This document shows, in pieces, positions 32,105-42,818 of a stretch of DNA of 64,000 nt (within the stretch, counting starts at the first letter, position 1; each line of letters opens with the position of its first letter). The DNA is from Rhodanobacter sp. OK091 (lineage in GTDB: Bacteria; Pseudomonadota; Gammaproteobacteria; Xanthomonadales; Rhodanobacteraceae), in the NCBI RefSeq assembly GCF_900142825.1, contig NZ_FRCH01000002.1:434001-498000 (forward strand), read 5' to 3'. A model generated the notes under the pieces. That model was not told the DNA's origin, did not search any database, and saw only the letters and a list, made by a program, of their open reading frames with translations. The translations under genes were made by a program, and so were the position numbers.

Positions 32105-34984
32105 ATGAACAACCCGGATCTGAATTCGTTAGATGCCAGTCCAGCGCAGGAAGCCGCGTCCAGCGAGCATTTCTACGCGGCGCTTTTCGACATCAGTCAG
32201 TTGCTGGTTCGCTCGCTCGACCCACCCGCACTCTACGAGGCCGTCATTGAGGTGCTCGAGCGCCGGATCGGCGCCCTGCGGGTGATGGTGGGCGAGGTCG
32301 ATCACGGCACCGGATGGTTTCACCGGATTGCTCCTGCCCGAGTTGCGCCAGGCATGGCGGATATCTATCCCGAGCACATGCCGTTCTCGGTGGCGCAACC
32401 GTCGTTCTGGCAAGGAGTGCCGCAGCTGGAAAACGATATCCGCCATACGCCGGGCCTGGAAATGTTCCGTCCGGCGTATGTACGGCATGGCATCGCTTCT
32501 GTCGTTGCCGTGCCGATCATGAAATTTGGCGAAGTGTGCGCGGGGCTGGTGATACGGTCCTCGCATCCCGGCTACTTTTCGCCGCGCATGATCGAGTTGC
32601 TGCAGCAAGCCGCTGCCAGCATCGGACTGGGGCTGGAGGTACACGAGCAGCGCACCTTGCTGCTGCAATCGGTGCAGGAGGAGGCTTGCCAGCGACGCGC
32701 GTTGCGCCTGCTCAGCGAGATGGTGAAGGTGGTGACGCACAGCCATGACGAGCAGACTTTGTTGACAGATGCTTGTCGGGTTGTGAGGCAGATGGGCGGT
32801 TATCAGGCAACCCGGATTGCCTTGCTGGAGGGCGATGGCGGTCAAACGCTGCGCTTGCACGCACGGGATGGTCTGGCGGAGCAGCGCGAGTGGGAGTCTC
32901 CGCTGGACCTGAAAGACGCCATGCATGCCGATGACGCAGCCGTCATCGCGATACTGGCGTGCCAGCCCCATCTGAGACATGCGCGATCGTCAGGCCGCCC
33001 GGACTGGCCGTTTGCTGGCGACCCGTCGGGCCCGCGCGCGCTGCTGGCACTTCCACTGCTGGTGGAAGGACTCGTGGTCGGTGTGTTCGTCATCGCCGCG
33101 GCTGAAGCCGATGTGTTTGCTCCGGTCGAGCTGCAGATTTTTTCGGAAATGGCGACCGAGTTGGGGTTGGGCATCCAGATGCAGCGCGCGCGTGCCGCAC
33201 GCTTTGCTGCCGAGCAGGATCTGCGCTTCAACCTGCAGCATTTCCAGACGGTGCTGTCGAACCAGTACTCCGGTGTGCTGGTGATGTCCGAGGACAACCG
33301 CGTTAAGTTCGTCAACGAGGCGTTCTGCGAACTTTTCGGGTTGCCCGAGGCCCCTTCCGAACTGGAAAATCTCGCTTCGGCCACGATCTACGAGCGCTTG
33401 AAGCCCACCCTCGAAGATCCCGACCGCGAGTGGCAGCGGATCCAGGACATTCTGGCCAGGAACGAGGCGGTGAGGGGCGACGAGGTCGCCATCAAGGGCG
33501 GCCGCACTTTCCTGCGCGACTTCATTCCGATCACCATCGATGGCGTGCCGCAGGGGCGGTTGTGGCATCAGCGCGATGTCACCGAACAGAAATTGCATGA
33601 GGTCCGGGTCGAACGACTGGCCTTCTACGACGTCGTTACGGGTCTGCCGAATCGGCGCCTGTTGTTCGACTTGCTGGAACACGCGCGGGTGCAAGCCACC
33701 AGGCAGCATTCGCTGCTGGCCGTCGGCGTGCTCGATCTCGATCGCTTCAAGAGCGTCAATGACACGGTCGGGCACAGCGGTGGCGACCATGTGCTGACGG
33801 AAGCTTCGGCACGCATCCTCGACATGCTGCGCGAAGCGGACGTGCTGGCCCGCTTCGGTGGCGATGAATTTGCGCTGGTGATTCCGGGGCTCGACAGTCG
33901 GGAGCAGCTTGACGTCATCAGCCGCTGCATCCTGCAGGCCTTGCGGGCACCGTTCAACCTGATGGGCGAGCAGTTGTATCTGTCGGCCAGCATTGGCTGG
34001 ACCCTGTTTCCGCTGGACGCATCCGACGCCGAAGGCCTGGTTCGCCATGCCGACCTGGCGATGTATGCGGCAAAGGAAGACGGCAAGGATCGGGGCTCGC
34101 TGTACGAGCCGGCGATGGAGCTGGAGCAATTGCGGCTGCAGGCAATGCACGAACGGGTCGCGCAGGCGCTGCAACAGTCGCATCTGCAACTGCTGTTCCA
34201 GCCGATCGTATATATCGATGGCTTGCCCGGCCTGAACGGGGTGGCCGGCATGGAGGCGCTGCTGCGCCTGGATGACACCGGACAGGAATTGATCGAGCCG
34301 ATCGAGTTCATGCATGTGCTGGATGACCCCCAACTGGCCCGGCCGATCGGTCGCTATGTGCTGGATGAGGCTTTGAAATGCTGCCAGTCCTGGATGCGGG
34401 CGGGCGTCTCGATCCCGGTCTCGATCAACATCAGTACCCGCCATCTGCTGCATCCGGCGTTCTTCACCGATATCGATGCCGTACTCGAGACCTACCCGGA
34501 CGTGATGGATGTGGGTTTCGCGATCGAGGTGACCGAAACCGGTCCGTCGATGGATCATTTCCGCGCCAAGACCGTCATCGAGGAATGCCGCCGGCGCGGC
34601 ATCCGCGTGGGCCTGGATGATTTCGGTACCGGCAGTGCCTCGTTGAGCCATATCCAGAAACTCGACATCGAACACATCAAGCTCGACCAGAGCTTTGTGC
34701 GCGACATCCCCAGCGACGAACGCAACATGGCGATCGCGGCGGGCGTCATCACCACCGCCCGCATGCTGGCCAAGACGGTGATTGCCGAAGGCGTGGAGAC
34801 AGCGGAGCAGGGTGACCTGCTGGCTTCGCTGGGTTGCCATCAGCTGCAGGGGTTTTCGATTTCGCGGCCAATGCCGGCCGCGGCCGTGCCGGGATGGGTC
34901 GCCGGCTGGGTGCCGCCCGTGTCGTGGGGAAACCTGGTCAATGAGCGCCAGTCGCTGCTGGCCGGCCAGCCGTACGGCGGATGA
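32105..34984 (+). CDS. GAF-GAF-PAS-GGDEF-EAL cyclic di-GMP protein
   Basis: A 959-residue soluble signalling protein. Two GAF domains (about 20-185 and 200-360), a PAS domain (about 375-500), GGDEF (about 505-675) and EAL (about 680-945). The cyclase motif is canonical (ARFGGDEFALV, about 590). The phosphodiesterase retains EAL (GMEALLRL), Asn (VSINISTRH), Glu (EVTETG), DDFGTGSASLS, Lys (IKLDQSFV) and AEGVETAEQ, so both activities look possible; which dominates cannot be read. No membrane segment is seen. The pilZ gene follows after 121 bases, placing a c-di-GMP enzyme beside a pilus-motility gene. The 189-base gap before it has no clear promoter. Confidence 0.92.
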   Translation: MNNPDLNSLDASPAQEAASSEHFYAALFDISQLLVRSLDPPALYEAVIEVLERRIGALRVMVGEVDHGTGWFHRIAPARVAPGMADIYPEHMPFSVAQPSFWQGVPQLENDIRHTPGLEMFRPAYVRHGIASVVAVPIMKFGEVCAGLVIRSSHPGYFSPRMIELLQQAAASIGLGLEVHEQRTLLLQSVQEEACQRRALRLLSEMVKVVTHSHDEQTLLTDACRVVRQMGGYQATRIALLEGDGGQTLRLHARDGLAEQREWESPLDLKDAMHADDAAVIAILACQPHLRHARSSGRPDWPFAGDPSGPRALLALPLLVEGLVVGVFVIAAAEADVFAPVELQIFSEMATELGLGIQMQRARAARFAAEQDLRFNLQHFQTVLSNQYSGVLVMSEDNRVKFVNEAFCELFGLPEAPSELENLASATIYERLKPTLEDPDREWQRIQDILARNEAVRGDEVAIKGGRTFLRDFIPITIDGVPQGRLWHQRDVTEQKLHEVRVERLAFYDVVTGLPNRRLLFDLLEHARVQATRQHSLLAVGVLDLDRFKSVNDTVGHSGGDHVLTEASARILDMLREADVLARFGGDEFALVIPGLDSREQLDVISRCILQALRAPFNLMGEQLYLSASIGWTLFPLDASDAEGLVRHADLAMYAAKEDGKDRGSLYEPAMELEQLRLQAMHERVAQALQQSHLQLLFQPIVYIDGLPGLNGVAGMEALLRLDDTGQELIEPIEFMHVLDDPQLARPIGRYVLDEALKCCQSWMRAGVSIPVSINISTRHLLHPAFFTDIDAVLETYPDVMDVGFAIEVTETGPSMDHFRAKTVIEECRRRGIRVGLDDFGTGSASLSHIQKLDIEHIKLDQSFVRDIPSDERNMAIAAGVITTARMLAKTVIAEGVETAEQGDLLASLGCHQLQGFSISRPMPAAAVPGWVAGWVPPVSWGNLVNERQSLLAGQPYGG

Positions 34985-35105
34985 AAATACTGCCGCGAAG
35001 CACAGATACGGCATGAGGAATGCCGCAACTGTGGTGCGCGTGTGGCACAGCGTCTAAGATCGGTACCATCGATCGGACGGCTAGCGCGTCCGGCAGGAGC
35101 CCAGC

Positions 35106-35459
35106 ATGAAACCCATGGCTGCCCGTCAGGGCATCATTTCACTGAAAATCAAGGACGCGGCCTCGCTGTACAACGCGTACATGCCGTTCCTGAAGCATGG
35201 CGGATTGTTTGCGGCGACGGCGCAGTCGTATTCGCTCGGTGACGAGGTGGTGCTGCTGGTAACCCTGGCCGAGGAGACCGAACGGTTGTCGGTGGTCGGC
35301 AAGGTGGTCTGGATCAGCCCGGTGGGTGCGCAGGGCAACCGCACGGCAGGCATCGGCGTCCACTTCAACGAATCGGGCGATGCCGAAGCCGCCCGCAGCC
35401 GGATCGAGAACATTCTCGCCGGCACGCTGACCTCGGAGCGGGCCACCCACACCATGTGA
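35106..35459 (+). CDS. pilZ: Type IV pilus protein PilZ
   Basis: A 117-residue single-domain PilZ protein. The sequence ([41 protein letters not shown]) follows the xanthomonad PilZ needed for type IV pilus assembly. The c-di-GMP ligands RxxxR and (D/N)xSxxG are absent, so it should not bind c-di-GMP itself; the family acts through PilB and an EAL-domain partner such as FimX. That makes the adjacent GGDEF-EAL gene interesting. It is normally next to holB and is here displaced by two genes. Confidence 0.92.
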   Translation: MKPMAARQGIISLKIKDAASLYNAYMPFLKHGGLFAATAQSYSLGDEVVLLVTLAEETERLSVVGKVVWISPVGAQGNRTAGIGVHFNESGDAEAARSRIENILAGTLTSERATHTM

Positions 35460-35499
35460 AATACATGGCGATAATCCGCACGCTGTTGCCCGTCAAGGC

Positions 35500-35527
35500 T
35501 TGTTGTACCCATACGCACTGATACAAT
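35500..35527 (+). promoter_or_regulatory. Candidate promoter of the nuo operon
   Basis: TTGTTG, a 16-bp spacer and TACAAT lie about 180 bases before nuoA. The resulting leader includes a hairpin CGCGAG-CTCAT-CTCGCG (35537-35553). No gene is seen in the 35460-35706 gap. Confidence 0.5.
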
Positions 35528-35706
35528 GGCGAGATTCGCGAGCTCATCTCGCGGAACATCGGACGCTTGTGGTTTCAGACCTGCAGGCGTGGCGGCGCGG
35601 CCCATGGCTGTGCCGGCCTGCCGAATCGAAGTCGCCGGACCGTGAGTTACTTGGATTAGTCCCCGCGGTCACTGATGCGCCTGATGGCGCGGAGGTAAGT
35701 TGCATC

Positions 35707-36063
35707 GTGCTTGCCGAATACTGGCCCGTTCTGTTGTTCATCGGCGTTGCCACCGGTCTCGGCCTGGTGCTGCTGGCGGTCGGCCTGCTGGCCGGCCCGC
35801 GTCGTCCCGAGGCGGAAAAACTTGCGCCGTACGAGTGCGGCTTCGAGGCGTTTGAAGACGCCCGCATGCGCTTCGACGTGCGCTACTACCTGCTCGCCAT
35901 CCTGTTCATCATCTTCGATCTGGAAATCGCCTTCCTGTTTCCGTGGGCGGTGGTGTTCCAGCAGATTGGCGTGACCGCGCTGGTCGAGATGGCGGCGTTC
36001 CTGCTGCTGCTGATTGTCGGCTTTGCCTACGTGTGGAAAAAGGGAGCACTGGAATGGGAGTGA
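35707..36063 (+). CDS. nuoA: NADH-quinone oxidoreductase subunit A
   Basis: A 118-residue membrane subunit of respiratory complex I with three transmembrane helices. Conserved [20 protein letters not shown] loop (about 41-60) and [13 protein letters not shown] (about 70). It helps form the quinone/first-proton channel with NuoH, J and K. GTG 35707 is chosen from the strong GGAGGT ribosome site ten bases upstream; the open frame runs further 5' without homology. First gene of nuoA-N; it overlaps nuoB by ten bases. Confidence 0.95.
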   Translation: MLAEYWPVLLFIGVATGLGLVLLAVGLLAGPRRPEAEKLAPYECGFEAFEDARMRFDVRYYLLAILFIIFDLEIAFLFPWAVVFQQIGVTALVEMAAFLLLLIVGFAYVWKKGALEWE

Positions 36064-36611
36064 TCTCCTCCATCGACAAAGTGATGCATAACCCGCAGCC
36101 ACTGAATTTTGTCGACGACATTCTGCGGCCGGCCGGCGACAACCCGGTGGTTCAGCGCGGCTTTGCCACGACCAGTGTCGACGCGCTGATGAACTGGGCG
36201 CGCACCGGCTCGATGTGGCCGATGACCTTCGGCCTGGCCTGTTGTGCGGTCGAGATGATGCACGCCGGCGCGGCGCGACTGGATCTGGACCGCTACGGCG
36301 TGATCTTCCGCCCGAGTCCGCGCCAGTCCGACGTGATGATCGTGGCCGGCACCCTGGTCAACAAGATGGCCCCGGCGCTGCGCAAGGTCTATGACCAGAT
36401 GCCCGAGCCGAAATGGGTGATCTCGATGGGCAGCTGCGCGAACGGCGGTGGTTATTACCATTACTCCTATTCGGTGGTGCGCGGTTGCGATCGCATCGTG
36501 CCGGTGGACATCTACGTGCCGGGCTGTCCGCCTACGGCCGAAGCGCTGATCCACGGCATCCTGCAATTGCAGAAGAAGATCCGTCGCACCAGCACCATCG
36601 CGCGTTCGTGA
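36054..36611 (+). CDS. nuoB: NADH-quinone oxidoreductase subunit B
   Basis: A 185-residue peripheral-arm subunit carrying the terminal iron-sulfur cluster N2. Ligands are the adjacent cysteines of [11 protein letters not shown] (about 63), MGSCANGGG (about 128) and [15 protein letters not shown] (about 158). It passes electrons to quinone at the NuoB/NuoD interface. ATG 36054 lies inside the end of nuoA, so the two genes are coupled. Confidence 0.97.
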   Translation: MGVISSIDKVMHNPQPLNFVDDILRPAGDNPVVQRGFATTSVDALMNWARTGSMWPMTFGLACCAVEMMHAGAARLDLDRYGVIFRPSPRQSDVMIVAGTLVNKMAPALRKVYDQMPEPKWVISMGSCANGGGYYHYSYSVVRGCDRIVPVDIYVPGCPPTAEALIHGILQLQKKIRRTSTIARS

Positions 36612-36620
36612 GGCCCTGAT

Positions 36621-37355
36621 ATGTCCGACACACCTGCGACCTCGCTGGCCGAACGTCTTGCTGCGCGATTCGGCGACACGTTGAGCATCAGCACGCAACG
36701 CAACGAAATCACCGCCGAGCTGGCCGCTGCCGACCTGATCGCCGTGGCCACTGCGCTGCGCGACGAGCCTGGTTTCCGCTTCAGCGAGCTGATCGATCTG
36801 TGCGGCATCGATTACCTCGGCTATGGCCAGACCGAGTGGGAGACCGACACGGCTGCCGGTGACGGTTTCTCGCGTGGCGTGGAAGGCCAGGCAATGGGCC
36901 GTTTCGACTGGGCCGGGCGCCCGCGCGGCAGCGGCGACAATCAGCCGCGCCGCTTCGCCGCGGTGATTCATCTGCTGTCGATCGAACACAATCGCCGCCT
37001 GCGCCTGCGCGTGTTCTGCGCGGACGACAGCCTGCCGGTGGTGCCGTCGCTGACCCTGGTCTGGCCGGGCGTGAACTGGTTCGAGCGTGAGGCGTTCGAC
37101 CTCTACGGCATCATCTTCGATGGCCATCCGGATCTGCGCCGCATCCTCACCGACTACGGTTTCGTCGGCCATCCGTTCCGCAAGGACTTCCCGTTGATCG
37201 GCAATGTCGAGGTGCGTTACGACCCCGAGCAGAAGCGGGTGATCTACGAACCGGTGTCGATCGAACCGCGCGTGCTGGTGCCGCGCACCATCCGCAACGA
37301 CGCCGACCTGATGCAGGCCAAGGCCGAAGCCGCCGATCACTGGCGGGAGAATTGA
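36621..37355 (+). CDS. nuoC: NADH-quinone oxidoreductase subunit C
   Basis: A 244-residue subunit of the 30-kDa type. The signature [27 protein letters not shown] lies at about 151-177, with the [10 protein letters not shown] end near 187. It is a separate gene rather than the NuoCD fusion of E. coli. A loop at about 70-100 ([15 protein letters not shown]...) is longer than in many homologues. Its stop is two bases before the nuoD ATG. Confidence 0.95.
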   Translation: MSDTPATSLAERLAARFGDTLSISTQRNEITAELAAADLIAVATALRDEPGFRFSELIDLCGIDYLGYGQTEWETDTAAGDGFSRGVEGQAMGRFDWAGRPRGSGDNQPRRFAAVIHLLSIEHNRRLRLRVFCADDSLPVVPSLTLVWPGVNWFEREAFDLYGIIFDGHPDLRRILTDYGFVGHPFRKDFPLIGNVEVRYDPEQKRVIYEPVSIEPRVLVPRTIRNDADLMQAKAEAADHWREN

Positions 37356-37357
37356 GC

Positions 37358-38611
37358 ATGCAGGAAATCCGCAACTACACGATGAACTTCGGCCCGCAGC
37401 ATCCGGCCGCACACGGCGTGCTGCGCCTGGTGATGGAGATGGACGGCGAGACCATCGTCCGCGCCGATCCGCACGTGGGCCTGCTGCATCGTGGTACCGA
37501 GAAGCTGGCCGAGTCCAAGCCGTTCAACCAGTCGATCGGCTACATGGACCGGCTCGACTACGTTTCGATGATGTGCAACGAGCACGCCTATGTGAAGGCG
37601 ATCGAGAACCTGCTGGGGATCGAGGCGCCGGAACGCGCGCAGTACATCCGCACCATGTTCGACGAGATCACCCGCATCCTGAACCACCTGATGTGGATCG
37701 GTTCGAACGCGCTCGATCTGGGCGCCATGGCGGTGTTCCTGTACGCGTTCCGCGAACGCGAGGAACTGATGGACGTGTACGAGGCGGTGTCGGGCGCGCG
37801 CATGCACGCGACCTACTACCGTCCGGGCGGCGTCTATCGTGACCTGCCGGCGCAGATGTCGCAGTACCGCGAGTCGCCATGGCACAAGGGCAAGGACCTG
37901 AAGCGCATCAACAGCTGGCGCGAAGGTTCGATGCTGGATTACCTCGAGGCGTTCACCGCCGACTTCCCCTCGAAGGTGGACGAGTACGAAGATCTGCTCA
38001 CCACCAACCGCATCTGGAAGCAGCGCACCGTCGGCATCGGCGTGATCAGTCCGGAGCTGGCCCAGCAGTGGGGCATGACCGGCGTGATGCTGCGCGGTTC
38101 GGGCGTGGCCTGGGATCTGCGCAAGAAGCAGCCGTACGCGAAGTACGCCGAGATGGATTTCGACATTCCGGTCGGCGTCGGCGGCGACTGCTACGACCGT
38201 TACCTGTGCCGCGTGGAAGAGATGCGCCAGTCGAACCGGATCATCCAGCAGTGCGTGAAGTGGCTGAAGGCCAATCCCGGCCCGGTGATGGTGCAGAACT
38301 TCAAGGTCGCGCCGCCGTCGCGGGTCGAGATGAAGGAGGACATGGAAGCCATGATCCATCACTTCAAACTGTTCACCGAAGGCTACTGCGTGCCGGCCGG
38401 CGAGACCTATGCCGCAGTCGAGGCGCCGAAAGGCGAGTTCGGCTGCTATCTGGTTTCCGATGGCGCCAACAAGCCGTTCCGCGTGCATCTGCGCGCACCG
38501 GGTTTTGCCCACCTGTCATCCATGGACACCATCGTGCGCGGACACATGCTCGCCGACGTGGTGGCCATGATCGGTACCTATGACCTCGTGTTCGGCGAAG
38601 TGGATCGCTGA
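37358..38611 (+). CDS. nuoD: NADH-quinone oxidoreductase subunit D
   Basis: A 417-residue 49-kDa subunit, related to the large subunit of NiFe hydrogenases but without metal ligands. [14 protein letters not shown] (about 10) and [12 protein letters not shown] (about 40) form the quinone cavity, and the C-terminus DLVFGEVDR is standard. ATG 37358 is preferred over the TTG two codons earlier that overlaps the nuoC stop. Confidence 0.97.
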   Translation: MQEIRNYTMNFGPQHPAAHGVLRLVMEMDGETIVRADPHVGLLHRGTEKLAESKPFNQSIGYMDRLDYVSMMCNEHAYVKAIENLLGIEAPERAQYIRTMFDEITRILNHLMWIGSNALDLGAMAVFLYAFREREELMDVYEAVSGARMHATYYRPGGVYRDLPAQMSQYRESPWHKGKDLKRINSWREGSMLDYLEAFTADFPSKVDEYEDLLTTNRIWKQRTVGIGVISPELAQQWGMTGVMLRGSGVAWDLRKKQPYAKYAEMDFDIPVGVGGDCYDRYLCRVEEMRQSNRIIQQCVKWLKANPGPVMVQNFKVAPPSRVEMKEDMEAMIHHFKLFTEGYCVPAGETYAAVEAPKGEFGCYLVSDGANKPFRVHLRAPGFAHLSSMDTIVRGHMLADVVAMIGTYDLVFGEVDR

Positions 38612-38632
38612 GCCGGCACGACGGAGAAACGC

Positions 38633-39160
38633 ATGAAAGCCACCGGACATTTCGAGCAGGTCAGGAACGTCGATCCGCTCGCCGTACTCACCGACCATAC
38701 CCGCCATCACATCGATGAGTGGGTGGCCAAGTTCCCGCCGGATCGCAAGCGCTCGGCGCTGATCCAGGCGCTGTTCGCCGCGCAGGAGCAGAACCGTGGC
38801 TTCCTCACCGACGAGCTGATCACCGCCGTCGCGAAGTATCTCGACTTGCCTGCCGTATGGGCGTACGAAGTTTCCAGCTTCTACTCCATGCTGGAGACCA
38901 AGCCGGTCGGCCGCAACAACGTGGCGATCTGCACCAACATCTCCTGCTGGCTCAATGGCGCGGAAGGCCTGGTGCGCCACTGCGAGAAGAAGCTCGGCAT
39001 CAAGACCGGTGAAAGCACGCCGGACGGCCGCGTCTATCTGAAGCAGGAAGAGGAATGCATCGCGGCTTGCGTATACGCGCCGGCGATGACGGTGAATGGG
39101 CATTACCACGAGCGTCTCACCCCCGAGAAGCTCGACGAAATTCTGGACGGGTTGGAATAA
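38633..39160 (+). CDS. nuoE: NADH-quinone oxidoreductase subunit E
   Basis: A 175-residue thioredoxin-like subunit holding the [2Fe-2S] cluster N1a. Ligand pairs are CTNISC (about 102-107) and CIAAC (about 143-147). It belongs to the NADH-input module with NuoF and NuoG. The gene lies 21 bases after nuoD with a GGAG-type site; nuoF follows after three bases. Confidence 0.96.
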   Translation: MKATGHFEQVRNVDPLAVLTDHTRHHIDEWVAKFPPDRKRSALIQALFAAQEQNRGFLTDELITAVAKYLDLPAVWAYEVSSFYSMLETKPVGRNNVAICTNISCWLNGAEGLVRHCEKKLGIKTGESTPDGRVYLKQEEECIAACVYAPAMTVNGHYHERLTPEKLDEILDGLE

Positions 39161-39163
39161 GCC

Positions 39164-40489
39164 ATGGCAGTCGGACCCGCACCGCAGGAACATCAAGTCG
39201 TCTACACGACGCTGCATTTCGACACGCCGTGGTCGATGGACAGCTATGAGAAGGTCGATGGCTACAAGGCGTGGAAGAAGATCCTCGCCGAGAAGCCCGA
39301 TCCGGCCTCGCTGGTCGACGAGATCAAGAAGAGCAGCCTGCGCGGCCGTGGCGGCGCGGGTTTCCCGACCGGCCTGAAGTGGTCGTTCATGCCGAAAGGC
39401 ACGATGCAGAAATACATCCTGTGCAACTCGGACGAATCCGAGCCGGGCACGGCGAAGGACCGCGACATCCTGCGCTACAACCCGCACGCGGTAATCGAAG
39501 GCCTGGCGATCGCGTGCTATTGCACCGGCTCGACCGTGGCCTACAACTACCTGCGCGGCGAATTCCATCACGAGCCGTACGAGCATTTCGAAGCGGCGCT
39601 GAAGGAAGCGTACGCAGCCGGTCTGCTCGGCAAGAACGTGCAAGGCACCGGGTTGGACGTGGACATCTATGGCGCGCTCGGCGCCGGCGCCTACATCTGC
39701 GGTGAGGAAACCGCGTTGATGGAGTCGCTGGAAGGCAAGAAGGGCCAGCCGCGCTTCAAGCCGCCGTTCCCGGCCAACTTCGGCCTGTACGGCAAGCCGA
39801 CCACGATCAACAACACCGAGACTTATGCTTCGGTGCCGGCGATCCTGCGCAACGGCGCCGACTGGTTCCTGAATCTGGGCAAGCCGAACAACGGCGGCCC
39901 GAAGATCTTCTCGGTGTCCGGCCACGTCAACAACCCGGGCAACTTCGAGGTTCGCCTGGGTACGTCGTTCAAGGATCTGCTGGCGATGGCGGGCGGCGTG
40001 CGCAACGGCAATCAGCTCAAGGCAGTGATCCCCGGCGGCTCCTCGATGAAGGTGCTGCCGGCCGATGTGATGCTGGAAAGCACGATGGATTACGACTGCC
40101 TGCAAAAGGCCGGTTCGGGTCTCGGTTCCGGCGCGGTGATCGTGATGGACGAGACCACCTGCATGGTCAGGGTCTGCCATCGCATCTCGCGGTTCTACAT
40201 GGCCGAGTCCTGCGGCCAGTGCACGCCTTGCCGCGAAGGCACGGGCTGGATGTACCGCGTGCTCACGCGCATCGTCGAGGGCAACGGTACCCAGGACGAC
40301 CTGCATCGCCTGAAGGCGATCGCCGGTCAGATCGAGGGGCACACCATCTGCGCCTTCGGTGAGGCGGCTGCCTGGCCGGTGCAGGGTTTCCTGGCGCGCT
40401 TCTGGAATGAATTCGAGTATTTCGTGCAGCATGGCCGTTCGATGGTCGATGACCAGCTGGCCGAATCCAATCAGGGAGTTGCTGCATGA
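39164..40489 (+). CDS. nuoF: NADH-quinone oxidoreductase subunit F
   Basis: A 441-residue NADH-binding subunit. [15 protein letters not shown] (about 62) binds [26 protein letters not shown] (about 173) contacts FMN, and [15 protein letters not shown] (about 348) plus a later Cys hold the N3 [4Fe-4S] cluster. This is the electron entry point of complex I. The last four bases overlap nuoG (ATGA). Confidence 0.97.
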   Translation: MAVGPAPQEHQVVYTTLHFDTPWSMDSYEKVDGYKAWKKILAEKPDPASLVDEIKKSSLRGRGGAGFPTGLKWSFMPKGTMQKYILCNSDESEPGTAKDRDILRYNPHAVIEGLAIACYCTGSTVAYNYLRGEFHHEPYEHFEAALKEAYAAGLLGKNVQGTGLDVDIYGALGAGAYICGEETALMESLEGKKGQPRFKPPFPANFGLYGKPTTINNTETYASVPAILRNGADWFLNLGKPNNGGPKIFSVSGHVNNPGNFEVRLGTSFKDLLAMAGGVRNGNQLKAVIPGGSSMKVLPADVMLESTMDYDCLQKAGSGLGSGAVIVMDETTCMVRVCHRISRFYMAESCGQCTPCREGTGWMYRVLTRIVEGNGTQDDLHRLKAIAGQIEGHTICAFGEAAAWPVQGFLARFWNEFEYFVQHGRSMVDDQLAESNQGVAA

Positions 40490-42813
40490 GTGCGCAGCCC
40501 AGCAACAACGCAGCGCTCGACCTGGTCAACGTCGAGGTCGACGGCAAACCCACGCAGATCCGCAAGGGCGCGATGATCATCGAGGCGGCCGACGCGATCG
40601 GCGTCGCGATCCCGCGATTCTGCTATCACCGCAAGCTGCCGATCGCCGCCAATTGCCGCATGTGCCTGGTCGACGTGGAGATGGGCGGCAAGCTGATGCC
40701 CAAGCCGCAGCCTGCCTGCGCTACGCCGGTGGCGGAAGGCATGAAGGTGATGACGCGCTCGGACAAGGCGCTGAAATTCCAGAAAGACGTGATGGAGTTC
40801 CTGCTGATCAACCATCCGCTCGACTGCCCGATCTGCGATCAGGGCGGCGAGTGCGAACTGCAGGACGTGGCGCTGGGTTATGGCCGCAGCGTCTCGCGCT
40901 ATACCGAACGCAAACGCACCATCGCCGACGAGAACATCGGGCCGCTGGTGGCCACCGAGATGACCCGCTGCATCCAGTGCACGCGCTGCGTGCGCTTCAC
41001 CAGTGAAATCGCGGGTACCTACGAGCTCGGCGGCATGAGCCGTGGCGAGAATCTGCAGATCGGCACCTATATCGGCAAGACGATCGAGACGGAGCTGTCC
41101 GGCAACATCATTGATGTCTGCCCGGTCGGCGCGCTCACCAACAAGCCGTTCCAGTTCCAGGCGCGCGCCTGGGAGCTGATCGCCAAGCCGTCGATCGGCT
41201 ATCACGATGCGCTCGGCTCCAACCTGTGGCTGCATACGCGCCGCGGTGAGGTGTTGCGCACGGTGCCGCGCGATAACGAAACAATCAACGAATGCTGGCT
41301 GTCCGATCGTGACCGCTACAGCCATCAGGGCCTGTATGCGGCCGACCGTATCCATGCGCCGGAAGTGAAGCGCAACGGCCAATGGCAGGCGACGACCTGG
41401 GAAGATGCACTGCAGTTTGCCGGCGATGCGTTGAAGAAGGCGCCGGGCAGCGAGCTGGGCATCCTGGTGCATCCGGCCAGCTCGAACGAGGAGGGCGATC
41501 TGCTGATGCGCCTGGCCCGTGGTCTGGGCAGCGCGCATATCGATCATCGTCTGCGCCAGCTCGACTTTGCCGACAACGCCGTGGCCGGCAGTTTCACGTT
41601 GCCGGTTACCCAGGTGGCGCAGGTCAAGGCCGCGTTGCTGGTCGGCTCCGATCTGCGCCATGAGATGCCGCTGCTCAACCATCGCCTGCATCAGGCGGTG
41701 AAGAAGGGCGCGAAGGTCTACGCGGTCAATCCGGCCAGCTTCGATTTCAATTACAAGCTTGCGGGTGAATCGATCGTCGCGCCGCAGGCGCTGGTCGATG
41801 CGCTGCTGGCGCTGGCCAAGGCGGCGGTAGCCGCCGGGGCAAGTGCGCCGGCGGCGCTGGCCGATGCGATCAGCGCCGCGCCCAGCGATCAGGGCGACAA
41901 CGATGCGATCGCCGCCATGAAGTCGGGCAGCGCGGTGGTGATTCTCGGCGAAGCCGCGGTCACTCACCCGCAGGCCTCCTGGCTGCGTGCGCTGGCCCGT
42001 TTCATCGCCGACGCTACCGGCGCCGGTTACAACGAGTTGCCGGTTGGCGCGAATGCCGTGGGTCTGGCCAAGCTCGGCGTGCTGCCGGGTAACGGCGGAC
42101 TCGACGCGCAGGCGATGCTGGCGCAACCGCGCAAGAGCTACGTGTTGTACGGCGTCGAGCCGCCGCACGATTTCGCCGATGGCGCGACAGCACTGAAGGC
42201 GTTGCGCAGTGCGGAACAGGTGGTGGCGTTCAGCGCCTACGCCAGCACCGCATTGCGCGAGGTGGCCAATGTGATCCTGCCGATCGCGCTGCTGCCGGAA
42301 ATCGACGCGACCCTGGTCAACGTCGATGGTCTTGCGCAGGGCGTCAGCGCCGGCGCCAAGGCGCCCGGTCAGGCCCGTCCCGGCTGGAAGGTGTTGCGTG
42401 CGCTGGGTGGCGCGTTGCAGCTGGCTGGTTTCGAATTCGATGACCTGGGCGGTCTGCGCTCCGGTATCGGCGAGCGTGCGGCAACGTCGCGCGGTGGCCT
42501 GGCTGCGCGCTCGGCTGCCGCTGGCCTGACCCGTCTCGCCACTTGGCCGATCTACCGCGGCGATGCGGTGCTGCGCCGTTCTACCGCATTGAACGCGCAC
42601 CCGCTCAATCGTGCCCCGGCAGTGCGACTGAATGCGGCAGAGGCACAACGCCTCGGCCTGGCCGATGGTGCGCAGGTGCGCATCGGCGACGTGCTGCTGC
42701 CGCTGGCGTTCGATGCGGCCGTGCCGGACGGTGCGGCATGGGTCGAGGCTGCCCAGGACCTCACTGCCACGCTGCCGCCCTATGGCGCGGCCATCACCTT
42801 GAGCAAGGCATAA
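40486..42813 (+). CDS. nuoG: NADH-quinone oxidoreductase subunit G
   Basis: A 775-residue iron-sulfur subunit. N-terminal [2Fe-2S] ligands (CYHRKL, CRMC, ACATP, about 45-78), the His-Cys3 [4Fe-4S] site ([17 protein letters not shown], about 108) and a Cys4 site ([10 protein letters not shown] ... CPVGAL, about 164-212) precede a degenerate molybdopterin-oxidoreductase domain to the C-terminus. The N7 off-pathway CxxCxxxC motif found in E. coli is not obvious near residue 230, as in most bacteria. nuoH starts five bases after the stop. Confidence 0.95.
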   Translation: MSAQPSNNAALDLVNVEVDGKPTQIRKGAMIIEAADAIGVAIPRFCYHRKLPIAANCRMCLVDVEMGGKLMPKPQPACATPVAEGMKVMTRSDKALKFQKDVMEFLLINHPLDCPICDQGGECELQDVALGYGRSVSRYTERKRTIADENIGPLVATEMTRCIQCTRCVRFTSEIAGTYELGGMSRGENLQIGTYIGKTIETELSGNIIDVCPVGALTNKPFQFQARAWELIAKPSIGYHDALGSNLWLHTRRGEVLRTVPRDNETINECWLSDRDRYSHQGLYAADRIHAPEVKRNGQWQATTWEDALQFAGDALKKAPGSELGILVHPASSNEEGDLLMRLARGLGSAHIDHRLRQLDFADNAVAGSFTLPVTQVAQVKAALLVGSDLRHEMPLLNHRLHQAVKKGAKVYAVNPASFDFNYKLAGESIVAPQALVDALLALAKAAVAAGASAPAALADAISAAPSDQGDNDAIAAMKSGSAVVILGEAAVTHPQASWLRALARFIADATGAGYNELPVGANAVGLAKLGVLPGNGGLDAQAMLAQPRKSYVLYGVEPPHDFADGATALKALRSAEQVVAFSAYASTALREVANVILPIALLPEIDATLVNVDGLAQGVSAGAKAPGQARPGWKVLRALGGALQLAGFEFDDLGGLRSGIGERAATSRGGLAARSAAAGLTRLATWPIYRGDAVLRRSTALNAHPLNRAPAVRLNAAEAQRLGLADGAQVRIGDVLLPLAFDAAVPDGAAWVEAAQDLTATLPPYGAAITLSKA

Positions 42814-42818
42814 GCATC

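Noticed and set aside
35070-35100. Possible sigma-54 site (TGGCAC...) upstream of pilZ
   Set aside because: The -12 half lacks the required GC dinucleotide at the right spacing.
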